In this document: positions 22,701 to 34,914 of the stretch, piece after piece
Numbering within the stretch: position 1 is the stretch's first letter
Layout: every line of letters starts with the position of its first letter
Assembly: GCA_963082975.1 (NCBI GenBank)
Contig: OY720346.1
Coordinates: 72,035,267-72,099,266, forward strand
Direction of reading: 5' to 3'
Source of the DNA: Labia minor
Taxonomy: Eukaryota; Arthropoda; Insecta; Dermaptera; Spongiphoridae
DNA: 64,000 nt
The notes under the pieces: model-generated
Told to the model about the DNA's origin: nothing
Database searches by the model: none
The model's input: only the letters and a program-made list of their open reading frames with translations
Position numbers and translations under genes: made by a program

Positions 22701-23718
22701 TTCTAGGCTCAGATATCCCCACACAGTTATAAATTATTTATTTAAAAACTCCTTTTGTTTAATTCGAAATGATTTTGTATTATTATTATCATTATTTTTT
22801 TAATATTTTGGTAAGAGACAATTAAGATTTATGTTCCTCTCTCTAAGCCTTCCTACTTTCCTTATTTGTTTCTTATTAATAATCGCATCAAGGACCGGTA
22901 CGACTGAAAAATGCATAAAAAATAAATATAAATACATTCACTTAAAACATCTGGATCGAATAAAATAATTCAAAGTTACTTACCTTAATTAAAATAAATG
23001 GTAAATTTTAATTAAAATAAGAAAGAAAATTAACTGGAATTTTAATCGATATATAAATAAAATTATAAAAATTATTTTTATATATTAATAAAATAAACAT
23101 TTGAATGTTAAAATAAAGGTCGAGGTTGATTATCCAATATGCAAATTGAAATGAGAATCCCCGGGTGGTCGATATTTAATTTCCATTTTTATATCAGAAA
23201 AAAAATCGTTATAACATATAAAACAAAAAAATGATAAAAATATATTAACTATTTCATATTGCATAGTCCACCAATTGAAACTTTCATGTTTGTTGTTTGA
23301 GTAAGTTTTTTCGGTCAAGATCACGCATTGAGTAATTATAATCTCTACTATTATCTTCAAATAAAAATAAACAATCATTTTTATCAAGATATTGAATTTT
23401 TAAAGTTTTTTTTTTTAAAAAAAAAAGAATATATTGGTAGAATATCAAAAATTAAGAGAACTGGGTTTGCTTAGATTGATAAAAAATAAAACTAATGAAA
23501 ATTACAATATATAATTGCTATGATTATTATTGTTTGTGATTTCCGTTCTTAATTTTAATTTCAATTGACCTGTTGTCAAGTTGTTTATGTGATTATGAAA
23601 ATATAACCGTCCCTTTAAAGATATTTCTATATTATAATCATTGAATTTGAGAATATTGATATTGTGATATTATATTTGGGATTTAAGGTGAAATTAACTT
23701 TAACTTTTATGTTTTTAG
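22701..23718. other. No gene recognised
   Basis: A+T-rich, with a minus-strand open frame of 85 codons (23130-23387) of low complexity that I do not accept as a gene. Confidence 0.5.
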
Positions 23719-24315
23719 AATGGGGTTACTCGCCAACATTGGTTTTCTGCTAACATTTGGAGAAAACTGGTGCAGAATCGCATAGAATGCTTGTCGAAGC
23801 ATATGGTGAACATGCTCTTGGCAAAACTAAATGTTTTGAGTAGTTTAAAAAATTTAAAAGTGGTGATTTTGACGAGAGAAACACTGGGAGCACACTGGGA
23901 AACCACCGAAAAGGGTTTAATATATTATAAGCTACTGGCGAAACCGTTAACACTGATCGCTACCAACAACAAATGATCAATTTGAGCAATACGTGAAAAA
24001 CGACTGGAATATGCAAAAAGGTTTCATGATAATGCCCCCTCACACCCAGCAAAACGGGTCATGGATACGATCGAGGCGTTCAATTGGGAAGTACTAACGC
24101 ATGCGGCTTATTCTCCAGACTTGTCCACGTCTGATTACCATCTTTTCGCATCATTGGGACATGCACTCGCCGACCAACACCTTGCTTCTTATGAAAATGT
24201 ACGAAAAAGGCTGGACAACTGGTTCACTTCAAAGGAATAATTGTTTTTTGGCGTGGCATTCATAACCTACCGAAGAGGTGGGGAAAAATGTATAAATTAC
24301 AATGGAGAATATTTT
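23719..24315 (+). pseudogene. Second-lineage mariner transposase, decayed
   Basis: Different from the CGAGG-ended mariners. Reading through stops and frame changes gives EAYGEHALGKTKCFEWFKKF (N-terminal helix-turn-helix), FDERNTGS, then after a deletion HDNAPSHPAKRVMDTIEAFN and AAYSPDLSTSDYHLF, with 34 residues between the two Asp (DD34D), and LDNWFTSKE near the end. This pattern fits mellifera-type mariners. The first catalytic Asp region is missing and there are several stops. Terminal inverted repeats are not clear. Confidence 0.85.
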
Positions 24316-26830
24316 TAATATTCTTTATAATTTTCAAATAACAGATCTGCAATTTTTACAAAAGAAAATTCCGGTATCATACTTTTACATCTGGTATATA
24401 ATAAAAAATTTCAAAAACTGTGAGTAAAAATAATTTTAACTATAGAAAATGCATTGTATATATTTGAGGAATAATATATCAACCAAATATTTATTCTCAA
24501 TTAAAATTAATAAAAAATTGTTAATTATTTCTCAATTCCCCCCTCCCTCTCGTAAGAATACCCAACAATTCTCTGGCAAAATCAAAAGTAAACTAGATAT
24601 ATTGAAGATTTTATACAATTAGAAGATATGGTTAAGATTGTCTTTATGACTTGTTTGTTTGTTTTTCGGTCTCATACTCTCGATGTGTTCCTAAGTCAGA
24701 CCTAAAATAGCCAGGCATCGATGACGTTATATCCCGGTCACGTGGGCATACGACAAATGTCAGTCTCTTTCGTGTCAGTTCATTTATCTTTGGTGTAATA
24801 AATTTCATCGACGGGTTACAACTACACCATAGAAAGATTTAAGTACTTAACCTAATAAGAGGTTTGGTAATAAATGCCAATCTGTAAATATGTAAAGACG
24901 TCAACATCCATATTAACAGCTGCCTTTTGATTTTTCAATCATAAACATCAACTTTATTAGAAAGAATTGGAGAAGATTTATTTACGTGGTTGGAGTACCA
25001 AACCAAGACATTTCAGGAAAGGATCGATTTTTTTGGAAAATTTACTTTGAGATTAAAATATTTAAATTTTTCTTAAAGTAGTTTTCAATAATATAAACTA
25101 TAAATAAACGATTATTAATTCAAATTCAAATTAAACAATGCAAACATTCAAATAAGAAATAAAATTAATTTAATCAATGTTATTGAGAGAATTATATAGT
25201 AAATTTTAAATTTTTATATAAAATAAATTAATTGTGTGATAATTTGTTTGTTTGTTTTTTTTTCATCATTCCAAGAACAAACTTTCAATCATTTAGAAAT
25301 TATTTTACAGGTGGATCTAATCGTTATAAGAATTTAAAAAATATTGCTTATTTATATATAAATATGTATAATGATGTATAGTTGGAAAATTAAATTTTAA
25401 AATGAAGATGTTCGTTTAATTATAAAAATGTCATTTGATCTAGATCTAGATAAAGGAAGACAAATATTACAATAGCAATTTATAGAGCGCATCTATATAT
25501 AGATTTAATACATTTATTTTGGTTAAATGTAATGAAATAAAAAAAAATCAGTGTTGCAAACTAATAGAAAATCTCCTGGAGTCCAATGGCCCCTACCTTT
25601 TTCAAAATAGAATTCTATTTATAATAAAACTTAAACAACCAATAGGTATTTAGATTGATATTAATACTATCCTTTATTGTTTGTACAAATAATAAATAAT
25701 TAAATAAATAGATAAAAACAAAAATATAAAATTTATTTATTATAATAGATAACTATAGTTTTGAGGCGTTGGTTTTCATCTTCAGCTAATATAACGGTAG
25801 TTTTTATTATTATTAGATTAGAATATATGTTTCAATAATCAATTTTGAATTTTTCAAAAATATATTTATTAATTTTATACCTTTCTCAAAGTTAAAAGAA
25901 CCTATAAATAATTTATTTTCAAATATAACAAAAAAAAGGTAAATATTTATTTTACTCGATACAAAAATACAAGTGCCTCCATCTAATGATAATATTACGA
26001 ATTAAAAGTAAACACTGCTAAGTGTTTTTAAGTGGAAAATTTAAAAATTTCTAATATTAAAAATTACAAAAATTATTTAATAAAAATGATTTAAAAATAA
26101 TTTTAATTTTTTATAAAATAACGTTTAAAACAATTGAAAATTATACTAAGCTAATTGAATAATTTATTATTATTTGCCTATTGTAAAAATTTATTATACA
26201 TATTTGATTTGACATTTTATGACATTCTATATTTCATGTTCATTGTATTATATATATTATAATGTATTATAATCATTGTTATATAATTTTTAATTTTATA
26301 TTTTATCTAGGTGTTAAAAAATGTCCTGGACCCCCCGAGTGATAAATATAATTTGTTTAAAATCTAATATAGTAAGTAATATTTTTCATTTATTTTATTG
26401 CAATTTGTATATTAACTTTCATTTTATGTTTCTTTTCATCTTTATTTTTTAAATTAATTATATACTTAATTTTATATGTTATAATAATATACAAATCCTC
26501 TTAAGATTCAATTTATTATACTTTTTTATTTTTATTTGACAAATGATGTTTAATGAAATGTAAGGAAAATTAAATATAAATTCAGTCTTTATTTAAAGTG
26601 TTGTTGTTTGTTATTTGGTTTTGCATTTTGCTTTTACTAGTATTTAGAGACCTTATATGTATATATACAAAGGGTTCGCTAATAATTTTGTGCAAAAATT
26701 AGAAAACAAACTTTATTTTATTCACAACAAACTTCAAATTTTTTTTTTATTTTGTTAATCTCTCTCAAAACAAATTAAATAAACTTTACAATAGAATCCA
26801 AATTCTTTCTTTTTATATTCTGAATTCACC
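24316..26830. other. Mostly empty; promoter-like island at 24700-24830
   Basis: The only complex stretch has CACGTG (24738), TCAGT motifs at 24760 and 24777, and AATAAA at 24798. It could be a solo LTR or a host promoter, but no target duplication or second LTR is seen. The rest is A+T-rich without features. Confidence 0.35.
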
Positions 26831-26831
26831 T

Positions 26832-27039
26832 TTTCTTTCTTTTTTTTGATTCTGGTGTCATCGGCTGTATGTTTTCCTTCATGAAGCCAGGATTTTACGA
26901 AAGGTATTGGATCCTAAACCGAAATTGATTTTCCAATCATAAATATTGTCATAAAATGGATAATATTTTCAACGAGAAGTGAATTTCTTTTATTTGTTGC
27001 TATATTATTCATTAAGCTAAAACCCCTTTCAGCTTCGGC
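26832..27039 (-). pseudogene. hAT transposase C-terminus (KIAA1586/ZNF862-like)
   Basis: One minus-strand frame reads AEAERGFSLMNNIATNKRNS, then LLVENIIHFMTIFMIGKSIS, one stop (TAG) at about 26919, then DPIPFVKSWLHEGKHTADDT and RIKKK. AEAERGFSLMN is the start of the hAT dimerisation domain, and VKSWL..GH..ADDTR is a typical end of KIAA1586-like hAT proteins. Only about 66 codons remain. The frame is otherwise intact, so the fragment is not very old. It is a separate family from the 413-3776 element. Confidence 0.75.
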
Positions 27040-27147
27040 TCAACTGACAACTTAACAACGGGTTCGTAGATATAAAAATATTTTAACAACGGGTTTTATC
27101 GAACCCGTAGTATGACATCACTATATATATGGTGTCATCGAAAATCA

Positions 27148-27345
27148 CGAAAATCAAAATTCTTTGCAGCAGCAACCACATTCCTCCAACCGTCTCTAAT
27201 CAGATCCATTTCTGTACACACACACACACACAACTCCAATTCTATCCCAACTTCCACACTTTCTTTATTACATTAGTAAACCAAAATGGTAACTTTCCTA
27301 ATGGTTCCCGAGGACCATGCTTTCCTCTCCCATATTTATTTCTAA
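27148..27345 (-). mobile_element. Degenerate LINE 3' region
   Basis: CAGCAGCAACCACATTCCTC and CTAATCAGATCC correspond to the minus-strand 3' end of the LINE at 56160-56715 and 59288-59585, interrupted by an ACAC tract. The 116-codon open frame over it is antisense and not a gene. Confidence 0.5.
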
Positions 27346-27479
27346 AATTCTGGATAAGAGTTGCTAGAATAAATATTTTTATATTCTTTGTTGAACAGGT
27401 CTGGACAGGCTTCGTGAACCGAGATAGACATTGGATGAAAAGTAAAGATAGGAATCTTTTTATATATTTAGATTTTTAA

Positions 27480-28100
27480 AGATTTAATAATAATAAAATA
27501 TAATAAATAAAACATTTATTAATATTTTGATAATGTACTTTGAACTGATTAACCGATCACTTCAATTGATTATGATAAGTGATTATATAACTACCATAAA
27601 AAAAAAATTAAATCTTATCTAATTGATAAACATATATAAAAAATTAAAGATTTAAAATACGTTCTTTTTACAATGCTTATAATCAATTTGAAACAGGATC
27701 ATTGAAGTGAATTTTCGATAAAGAAAAATCTAGAAAATATTCACTCAAATATCTTAATTAATATTAATAAATATTATAATATGAAATTTGTGAATTTATT
27801 TTTTTTACTTGTTCAATCTCATATCATTTCCTATATTTTTTATATATAATATAAAAATAAATAAGAGTTATATAATATATCTACATATTATTACTCAAAC
27901 TTTTTGTCTCATAAATTAATACAAGTATGTAAGAATTTAAATAATTAAGAATATTTTTAGTTTGAGTTAAAATAAAATGTGTTTTAGACTTGTTTATGTG
28001 ATAAATTAGTGGTTTCATTTTTCTAAATACACTTAAAATTTCATCAAATTCTTATTTCAACTTTGGTTACAACCAAATATAAACCCTTGAATATCTTTTT
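27480..28100. other. No gene recognised
   Basis: A+T-rich sequence with no repeat partner that I could see. Confidence 0.5.
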
Positions 28101-28688
28101 ACTATCTCGCCGCTTCTCAAAAATTTTCGATGTCGAGATTTTGCTGATTTTTTACGTTTTGAAGGTTCCTGAGTCATTTTCACTAAGGTTGAGAAAAATG
28201 CGTATGTGTGTGTAGACAAGATTATGCAAAAACGATTTGAGCTAGAATCATGAAATTTGGTATCCGGGCATTATTTAAAATTCGTAGTTTTCTATCAACT
28301 TTTGAAAAAGGTAGCTCAACCGGAAGAGGGTCATTACCTACAACGTTTTGATTTTTTTTTCCTCTAAAGAGACCGTAAAAATAAAGACATATGTTTGATA
28401 ATTTTTCACATGATTAAAAATTGTATAAAACTGCTATATATAGGATTTCAGCTTGATTGAAACGCTGAAAGTATCAGAATTATTTTTTTAACACTGGGAA
28501 TCTCACGCGCCAACACGTGACGTGGTGCCATCAACAAAGGGCCAAACATGCGCTGGTTTAATAAATATTATCTATTAATTTTAATTTATAATTTATAATT
28601 AATTAAATTTAATTTAAATATATTATATTATGTTATTTATTCCAATTCAAATTTGCGAGATAGTCGAGTGGAGACACTCCAGCTAATT
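28101..28688 (+). mobile_element. Family A element, copy 4
   Basis: Starts ACTATCTCGCCGCTTCTC, lacking the second half of the 5' hairpin. The (GT)n tract is short, and the 3' end GCGAGATAGTCGAGTGGAGA with hairpin GGAGACACTCC is intact. T runs flank both ends. Confidence 0.88.
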
Positions 28689-29508
28689 TATAATTTTTTT
28701 AACATTAGCATCTAAAAGTACCAGTAGTTGACACCTTTAACATTGGGTAATATGGACATTTATTTATAAAATATTTAATATTGATGTCAATACTAAAAAC
28801 AAAAAAATTAGTGATTTGCCTCTTTAAACATTCGAAGAACAAAATATGAAAATATCCATTTGTTCTATTCTATAAAAAGTAATTGTAAAAACTTTTATAT
28901 TTACACATCTTCAATAGAGAAGGAATTACTTTAATAATATAATAAGATATAATTCTTATTATCCGATATTAAATGTACATGTGTCAACTACTGGTACACT
29001 TACTTACTTACTCTAATTACTCTCTGTTTAATTTCTTTCGTCTTCTCAACATATTAGGTATAGTCCTTGTATCCAGCCTCCTTAAGTTTATTGATTAAAA
29101 ATCAATAAATAAATCAAATACTAATATATACATATAATATTTAAAAATATTGAGAAATAGCAAGTTCGTTAAATATGATAAATTATAGTAGTGTTAAAAA
29201 CTACCTTCACTTCTTCAACGTCAGATTTAAACGTGCTTGAGATATTTAAATTGATCACGATTGCTAAATATAATAGATTCGAGCCCCAAAAATCTTTTAT
29301 GTAATGCACGTTGCAATGCTATAAAAAATAGTTTAGTTTATTTTGAAATTGACAATCTTTATAAAGAAGAAATCTTTTATGAAAATGATAATATATAATA
29401 TTGAATTATTATTTTCTATTTAAATAATTTAAAAAAATAATTAAAAATAACATTATTATTTGAGATAATATTAAGTTTTAAAATATTCTTTTCTATCTAA
29501 TAAAAAAA
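28689..29508. other. No gene recognised
   Basis: A+T-rich spacer between two family A copies in opposite orientation. Confidence 0.5.
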
Positions 29509-30103
29509 ATCTGGAGTGTCTCCATTCGACTATCTCGCAATTTGAATTGGATTAAATAACATATATTATATATAAATAAAATTTAATTAATTATAAATTA
29601 AAATTAATAAATAATATTTATTACCAGCGCGTGTTTGGCTATTTGTTGATGGTACCACGTCACGTGTAGGCGCGTGAGATTTGCTGTGTTAAAAAATTAA
29701 TTCTGGTACTTTCAGTTATTCAATCAAGCTGAAATTCTATATATAGTAGTTTTATACAATTTTTAATCATGTGAAAAACTATCAGACATATATCTTTATT
29801 TTTACGGTCACTTTAAAGGAAAAAAATCAAAACGTTGTAGGTAATGACCCTCTTCCGGTTGAGCTACATATCTCAAAATTTGATAGAAAACTAGTAATTT
29901 GGAATAATGCCCATGTACCAAATTTCATGATTCTAGCTCAAACCGTTTTTGCGTAATCTCGTCTACATACACACAAATACCCACACATACACATATTCAC
30001 ACACACATATACACACAGACATTTTTTCAACCTTAGTGAAAATGATTCAGGATCTTCAAAATGTATAAAAACATCAAAATCTCAACATCGAAAATTTTGG
30101 TGA
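29509..30103 (-). mobile_element. Family A element, copy 5
   Basis: Inverted copy from CTGGAGTGTCTCC through the (CA)n tract to TTTTGGTGATCAT, where the 5' hairpin is lost. Here the terminal hairpin is followed by ATTTTTT rather than CTAATT, which helps to place the true 3' end at CCAG. An antisense open frame of 61 codons is not a gene. Confidence 0.85.
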
Positions 30104-30479
30104 TCATTTTTTTTATTTAAAATATGTCCTACAATTTTTAAACCACATATTTGATTCCATAAATAGGAAGAAAAAAAGTTATAAATATTAGTAATTAATA
30201 GAGAATATATTTTGTTATTTTAAATTGTTATTATTATTTTTATTTAAAAAAAAGTAGCCGAAAAATAATAAATAAAAACATTAAACATTAAGCATCAAGT
30301 ATTATAAGTGTTTTTTAATAGATTGTAAAGTTTAAATTCATTTCCGTAAAATTCGGCCCCTGTAGCATTGCTCCTAATCAAAGAGGCCCATGGAGTCATT
30401 TGGCCTGGCTTAGATTTCCGTGAATGTTATTGTTATTATTAGTATCAGATTTATCAGGAATATAATCACGTATTTTTGT

Positions 30480-30560
30480 TAGAGTGTTTTTCTCGACGTT
30501 TCGGCACCCATTTTGGCGCCATTTTCAAGAGATTATTTAGCACTGGACAACAGCCCGAGG
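30480..30560 (-). mobile_element. Penelope-like element terminal motif
   Basis: On the minus strand, CTTGAAAATGGCGCC...GGGTGCCGAAACGTCG is the hallmark sequence near the ends of Penelope-like retroelements. GGCGCC and GGTGCC can pair as a stem followed by GAAAC, the order found in hammerhead ribozymes. The CUGAUGA part is degenerate. No reverse transcriptase is nearby. Confidence 0.6.
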
Positions 30561-31230
30561 TATATATAAAGTCCCCACTACCCTGATATAAATAAATATA
30601 TAAAATAAATGAAAAATACTACATTTTTTTAATTAAACAACGTATCAACACTTATTCTCTAAAGAAAAAAAAAAATTATTAGATTATTTAAATTTGAATC
30701 CACACCAACTCAGGTTTATATGATATTGGTGTGGGGGAGAGATAAAAAAACTTAATTTATATAAACAACTTTAACTTTCTATACACATCTTGTATATATT
30801 TAATTACTAGAATATATATTACTCTCTTAAATATTTTTCAAAATTAAAATTATTTAAATTTGTGATCTTTTTTTCAATAAAATTTTATGATAAATTTGAC
30901 CTCCATTTCTATGTTCAGATTTTAACAATATTTATCTTCTATTACAGTCCTTCAATTTGTTATTAAAAAGTATTATATAAATATTTAATATTTCCATTTA
31001 ATAATCATGAAGTTAAATCATTTTATGTAAGTTAATTATTCTATATATTAAACAAATAAACGTTTTTAAATTATTTATTATAATAAAAGTATACATAATA
31101 TAACATTAATGTATTTATTTATTTTTAAACTTATTGCTTATAATAGATTATAGTTAATTTTTATAATTTCCTTTATTTTATATGAATCTTTGATTAATAA
31201 TATTCTTATTTTACACGCTTTTAGCTTACA
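30561..31230. other. No gene recognised
   Basis: A+T-rich spacer. Confidence 0.5.
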
Positions 31231-31380
31231 TCCGTTTTCGTGTCGTCAAATCTTGCAACGTTAATTTGACCCACTTCCCTATGTTCGAATGAGCTGAAAT
31301 TTCGAATACATATGTAACTCCGATGACAATGCAATAGTCAGATTCAACTTAGGTCATAGGTGATCTAGGAAGTATTAAAT
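31231..31380. repeat. Possible repeat fragment of unknown family
   Basis: AATTTGACCCACTTCCCTAT followed by GAATGAGCTGAAATTTCGAA and ACTCCGATGACAATGCAATA has the style of insect non-autonomous repeats, but no second copy is in this window. Confidence 0.3.
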
Positions 31381-31394
31381 TTATCAATTAGTAA

Positions 31395-31500
31395 TTACAT
31401 ATTGCATAATATTGATACAAAATAGTAAGTACATATTGTATAATATTGAAAAATAGTAAGTATATACCGAATAATATTGAAAAATAGTAATTAAATATTA
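31395..31500. repeat. About 38-bp tandem repeat, three copies
   Basis: Units contain ATAATATTGAAAAATAGTAA with small changes. Confidence 0.7.
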
Positions 31501-31744
31501 ATATAATATTAATTTAAATCATGTTAATTATTTTGTAAAAATATTTTTTAATTTAAATGAATATCATTTAGAGTAATGGCGATATTGTTTTTGAAAAGAT
31601 ATATGTATATATAAACCAATAATCTAATAATAATAATAATAATAATAATCAGCCCCCTATACCACCGAATTGATATATTGTATTTTCAGGTGAAGAATCG
31701 ACTTGAATTAGATTCTTTCAACATTCATACAATAATCTGAAATA

Positions 31745-32196
31745 AAAAACCGGGCGAAATTTCTATCAAGACTAAAAATTAGGAAATAAAAAAAAATATA
31801 AAAAAAACTTTTTAAAATCACGCTTTTATTTAAATGCACTAAAAAGGAGAAAATAATTTCTCCACACACACCACAATTTCCTTACAATTAATCATATTTA
31901 ATAAATGAAATCATGGGCACCAAACATGCAGGGAAAAACGTAAATTCTACTTCAAATAGACATAGTTTTCAATTATATTGGAAAAGGAAAAAAAACAGAA
32001 AGGTTTGTGGATATACAATGAAATGTCCTTCGTATTCTTTTCCTTTCTCTGCATGTTTGGCCTCCACGCTTTCATTTTTTATTTATTATTATTTGTAAGG
32101 AAATCGTGGTGTGTGTGGAGAAATTATTTTCTCCTTTTTAGTGCATTTAAATAAAAGCGTGTTTTTAAAAAGTTTTTTTTTATATTTCTTTTATAT
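31745..32196. repeat. Family E fold-back element, copy 2
   Basis: Long arms (about 31795-31930 and 32040-32190) are nearly perfect complements, including TTTAAATGCACTAAAAAGGA and TCCTTTTTAGTGCATTTAAA. The core resembles 17475-17735, but the 100-bp outer arms are found only here. The open frame at 31913-32098 spans the palindrome and is not a gene. Confidence 0.85.
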
Positions 32197-33150
32197 AAGT
32201 AACCTAATATTAATTTAAATTTAATTTGACCCTATCTTCCTATTAATGAAACATCGGAGGATATCATAAAATTTATGTTCTAAATTTATGAAAGATTGAG
32301 AAAAGAAATCTTAAAATATGAAGAAATGTTATTTTTAAACATCAAACTCTAGATTTTTTTTTAGTAATATTTCAAACAAAATCAAAAATTAATTTATTTT
32401 ACTATTATTATCGAATGTTTAAAAATATTTTATGGTAGATGAAAATTATATAAGTTTGAGAAAATTTTCAATGAGCTTTTTTTTGCTTCGTTTAAAGAAA
32501 TTATCTTGACCTTCTAAAGTCACTTTGTGACTTTTGGATTGAAAATTATAAAATAAAGAGTTCGTCAAACAAGTAAATGATTGGTAAGCTTATTATTATT
32601 ATTATCATACAAGATGCAATATGCAAGCAAAGACAAGCGTATTAGCATATATTATTAATATTAAGATAAGAAATATTTTTAATCTAATATCTAATTTTAT
32701 CGCATAGATGATATGTTCTTGTTTAATTTATATCCAAATCTTATTTCTTATTTTAGAAAAAGTTATGATACTCGATAACTGAATTAACAAAATCAATTTT
32801 ACAATTGAAAATTGTAATATTTTTCCCTTAAAAATTAATTATAAAAATAGAATTGAGGCTAAAATGTCTTATAAAAGCAGCCATAACATTTAGGTCACTT
32901 TATAAATTTCATTGTTTATGATTTTTCAATTTAGAATATCATCAAAAATTTTTTACAGATCGTTTACATTCTTTATCAAAAGAATTATATTAATTTAATT
33001 GTGAAATGATAATTGGATTTATCTAATGCAAAAATGAACACTTATTTTGAAATTTTATTAGTATTGTTTTTTTGAAGACATTTTTTTCCATTTTTTTTTT
33101 CAATTGTAAAAAACTAGTTATTGTAGAAATAAGTAATATAAAGATATATA
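32197..33150. other. No gene recognised
   Basis: A+T-rich, with a CTTGACCTTCTAAAGTCACT block near 32506; no coding sequence. Confidence 0.5.
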
Positions 33151-33152
33151 TA

Positions 33153-33784
33153 CGAGGTCTGAGCAAAAGGTGAACGTTGAATTTTCGTGGGCTTTGTACA
33201 TTCGATTAGTGAAATTTTTCTTTGTTATGTTGGTACACATATATTTCTCATATGTTGATATTATCAGCCATTTTGGATTAGTAGTTAGTTTTTGAAAACT
33301 GAAAAGTTAGTCACATTTTGTGTGTTCTTCGATTTTTTACTTAAAAAAATAAACAAGGAAGTTATGCAACGTTTACGTGAAGCAATACGGCTCAAACAAT
33401 CGGAATTGGTGAAAAACAAATCATGGATTCTGTATCGCGATAATTCACCAGCTCATATAATATTGTGATTTTTGGCCAAAAACAACATGCCACAACCACC
33501 ATATTCACCAGATTTGACTCCCTGCGACTTTTTCCCATTCCCAAAACTGAAGAGACCAATGAAAGGAAAGCGTTTTGTCACAGTTGATGAAATAAGTAAA
33601 TAATCGAAGAACATTCAAAACGTGATTAACTTTTTCAGTTGTCAAAAACATATTACTAATCCAAAATAGCTGATAATGTCAACATATTAGAAACATATAT
33701 GTGCTAACATAACAAATAGAACTTTCGATAATCGAATATACACAGCCCGCGAAAATTCAAAATTCACCTTTTGCACAGACCTCG
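33153..33784. mobile_element. Mariner with two copies of the 5' end (long inverted ends)
   Basis: Bounded by TA. The left 190 bp and the right 190 bp are both the mariner 5' region, the right one inverted (CGAGGTCTG[A/T]GCAAAAGGTG...). Between them is a transposase piece with YRDNSPAH, PPYSPDLTPCDFF and KRPMKGKRF. The normal mariner 3' end is missing, so the element is a palindromic rearrangement of 632 bp. Confidence 0.9.
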
Positions 33785-33978
33785 TATGTAGTTTTTTTTA
33801 AGATAATGAAATATCTACTAATATTAAATCATAAAATTTATAATCTTATTATCGGTCGCCCAGGATTTTTAATATAAGATCTTGATGCAAACTAACTTTA
33901 GACCTTTTTAGGCCGTTTTCTTTTGTTTTTTTTTACACGAACGATTCATTCATATTTCAGCTCTATTTTAACATTTTT

Positions 33979-34337
33979 ACCGACCGACGATAGTAAGGGA
34001 GGTATTGTTTTCACACCAAATTTCACATGAGGAGATTTTTTTATGTATCACCACGAATCATGCATTGTATGGGTTTTATCCTCGAGAAACATCATCTTTA
34101 TTAATTTTGTCTTAATTTAAAATTATATGACGCCATCCAGCCATTCATGACGTCACAGCCTGGTCTTACTTATATATTATAAACAAAATAAAATTAAAAA
34201 TATTTATGTTCTGTCCATATCTGTTTTTTATTACATTTAAATTTATTATTTATTTATGTAAAATTATTTGAAATTGTTTCTGTAGCTGGAAATTAATTAA
34301 AACCGTCGGTCGGTTCGGACCTGGCCACAGGTCAACT
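33979..34337 (+). mobile_element. Family B element, copy 1
   Basis: Begins ACCGACCGACGATAG and near its right end carries the complement CGTCGGTCGGT, followed by the hairpin GACCTG-GCCA-CAGGTC. The left third (GGTATTGTTTTCACACCAAA, CCACGAATCATGCAT) is shared with 44170 and 47110. The middle carries a CTCGAG..TGACGTCA piece like family C. Non-coding; Helentron-like by architecture. Confidence 0.8.
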
Positions 34338-34463
34338 TATTTATATTATTAATGGATGATTGAAAAAAAACAAACTTTTTCTATAGAATTTACTATGTTT
34401 TATTTGTCAATAATGTTAGCAATGATATTAAATTATTAAAGCTTTGGTGGCTGTTTTTATTTA

Positions 34464-34768
34464 TAAGGGAATTTTGTAAATAAAACCACATATTGATATT
34501 TTTTATTGTAAATTTATTCAAAAAAATACACAACATTTCGATTGCAGAAGTAGGAATCGAAACATTTTGTATTTTTTGTATTTTATAAGATAATTGCAGA
34601 AGTAGTAATTGATATTTTTTATTGTAAATTTATTCAAAAAAATACAAAAAATACACAATGTTTCGATTCCTATTTCTGCAATCGAAACGTTATGTATTTT
34701 TTGTATTTTTTTGTATAAATTTACAATAAAAAATATCAATATGTGGTTTTATTTACAAAATTCCCTTA
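34464..34768. repeat. Near-perfect 305-bp hairpin element
   Basis: Arms of about 130-150 bp starting TAAGGGAATTTTGTAAATAA are almost exact complements. Inside, a block with TTTCGATT(G/C)..GAAGTAG is further duplicated. TTA flanks both ends (34461-34463 and 34769-34771), which could be a 3-bp target duplication as in PIF/Harbinger elements, or chance in this composition. The open frames on both strands (73 and 64 codons) have almost the same sequence because of the palindrome. Confidence 0.9.
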
Positions 34769-34914
34769 TTAGCAATGCTATTTCTACACTATTATTATTA
34801 TAAGAATTCAATGTGTCAATAGTAAAAGTGGGATCATAGTTTTTGAGCTTTTTTTACTGTTTCGGTTTTGCTTCAAGCCAATTAAAATTTTCTTTCATTA
34901 TCTTTACCATTTAT

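Noticed and set aside
24700..24830. Possible solo LTR (TG...CA with CACGTG, TCAGT, AATAAA)
   Set aside because: No target duplication or primer-binding site could be found and there is no second copy; left as an unassigned island.
29771..29956. 61-codon open frame, repeated in similar form at 56961-57146 (minus)
   Set aside because: Both are read-through of the antisense strand of family A. The resemblance between them comes from repeat copies, not from a gene family.
34518..34803. Two open frames on opposite strands with almost the same protein
   Set aside because: An artefact of the 34464-34768 palindrome; low-complexity I/F/K-rich product.
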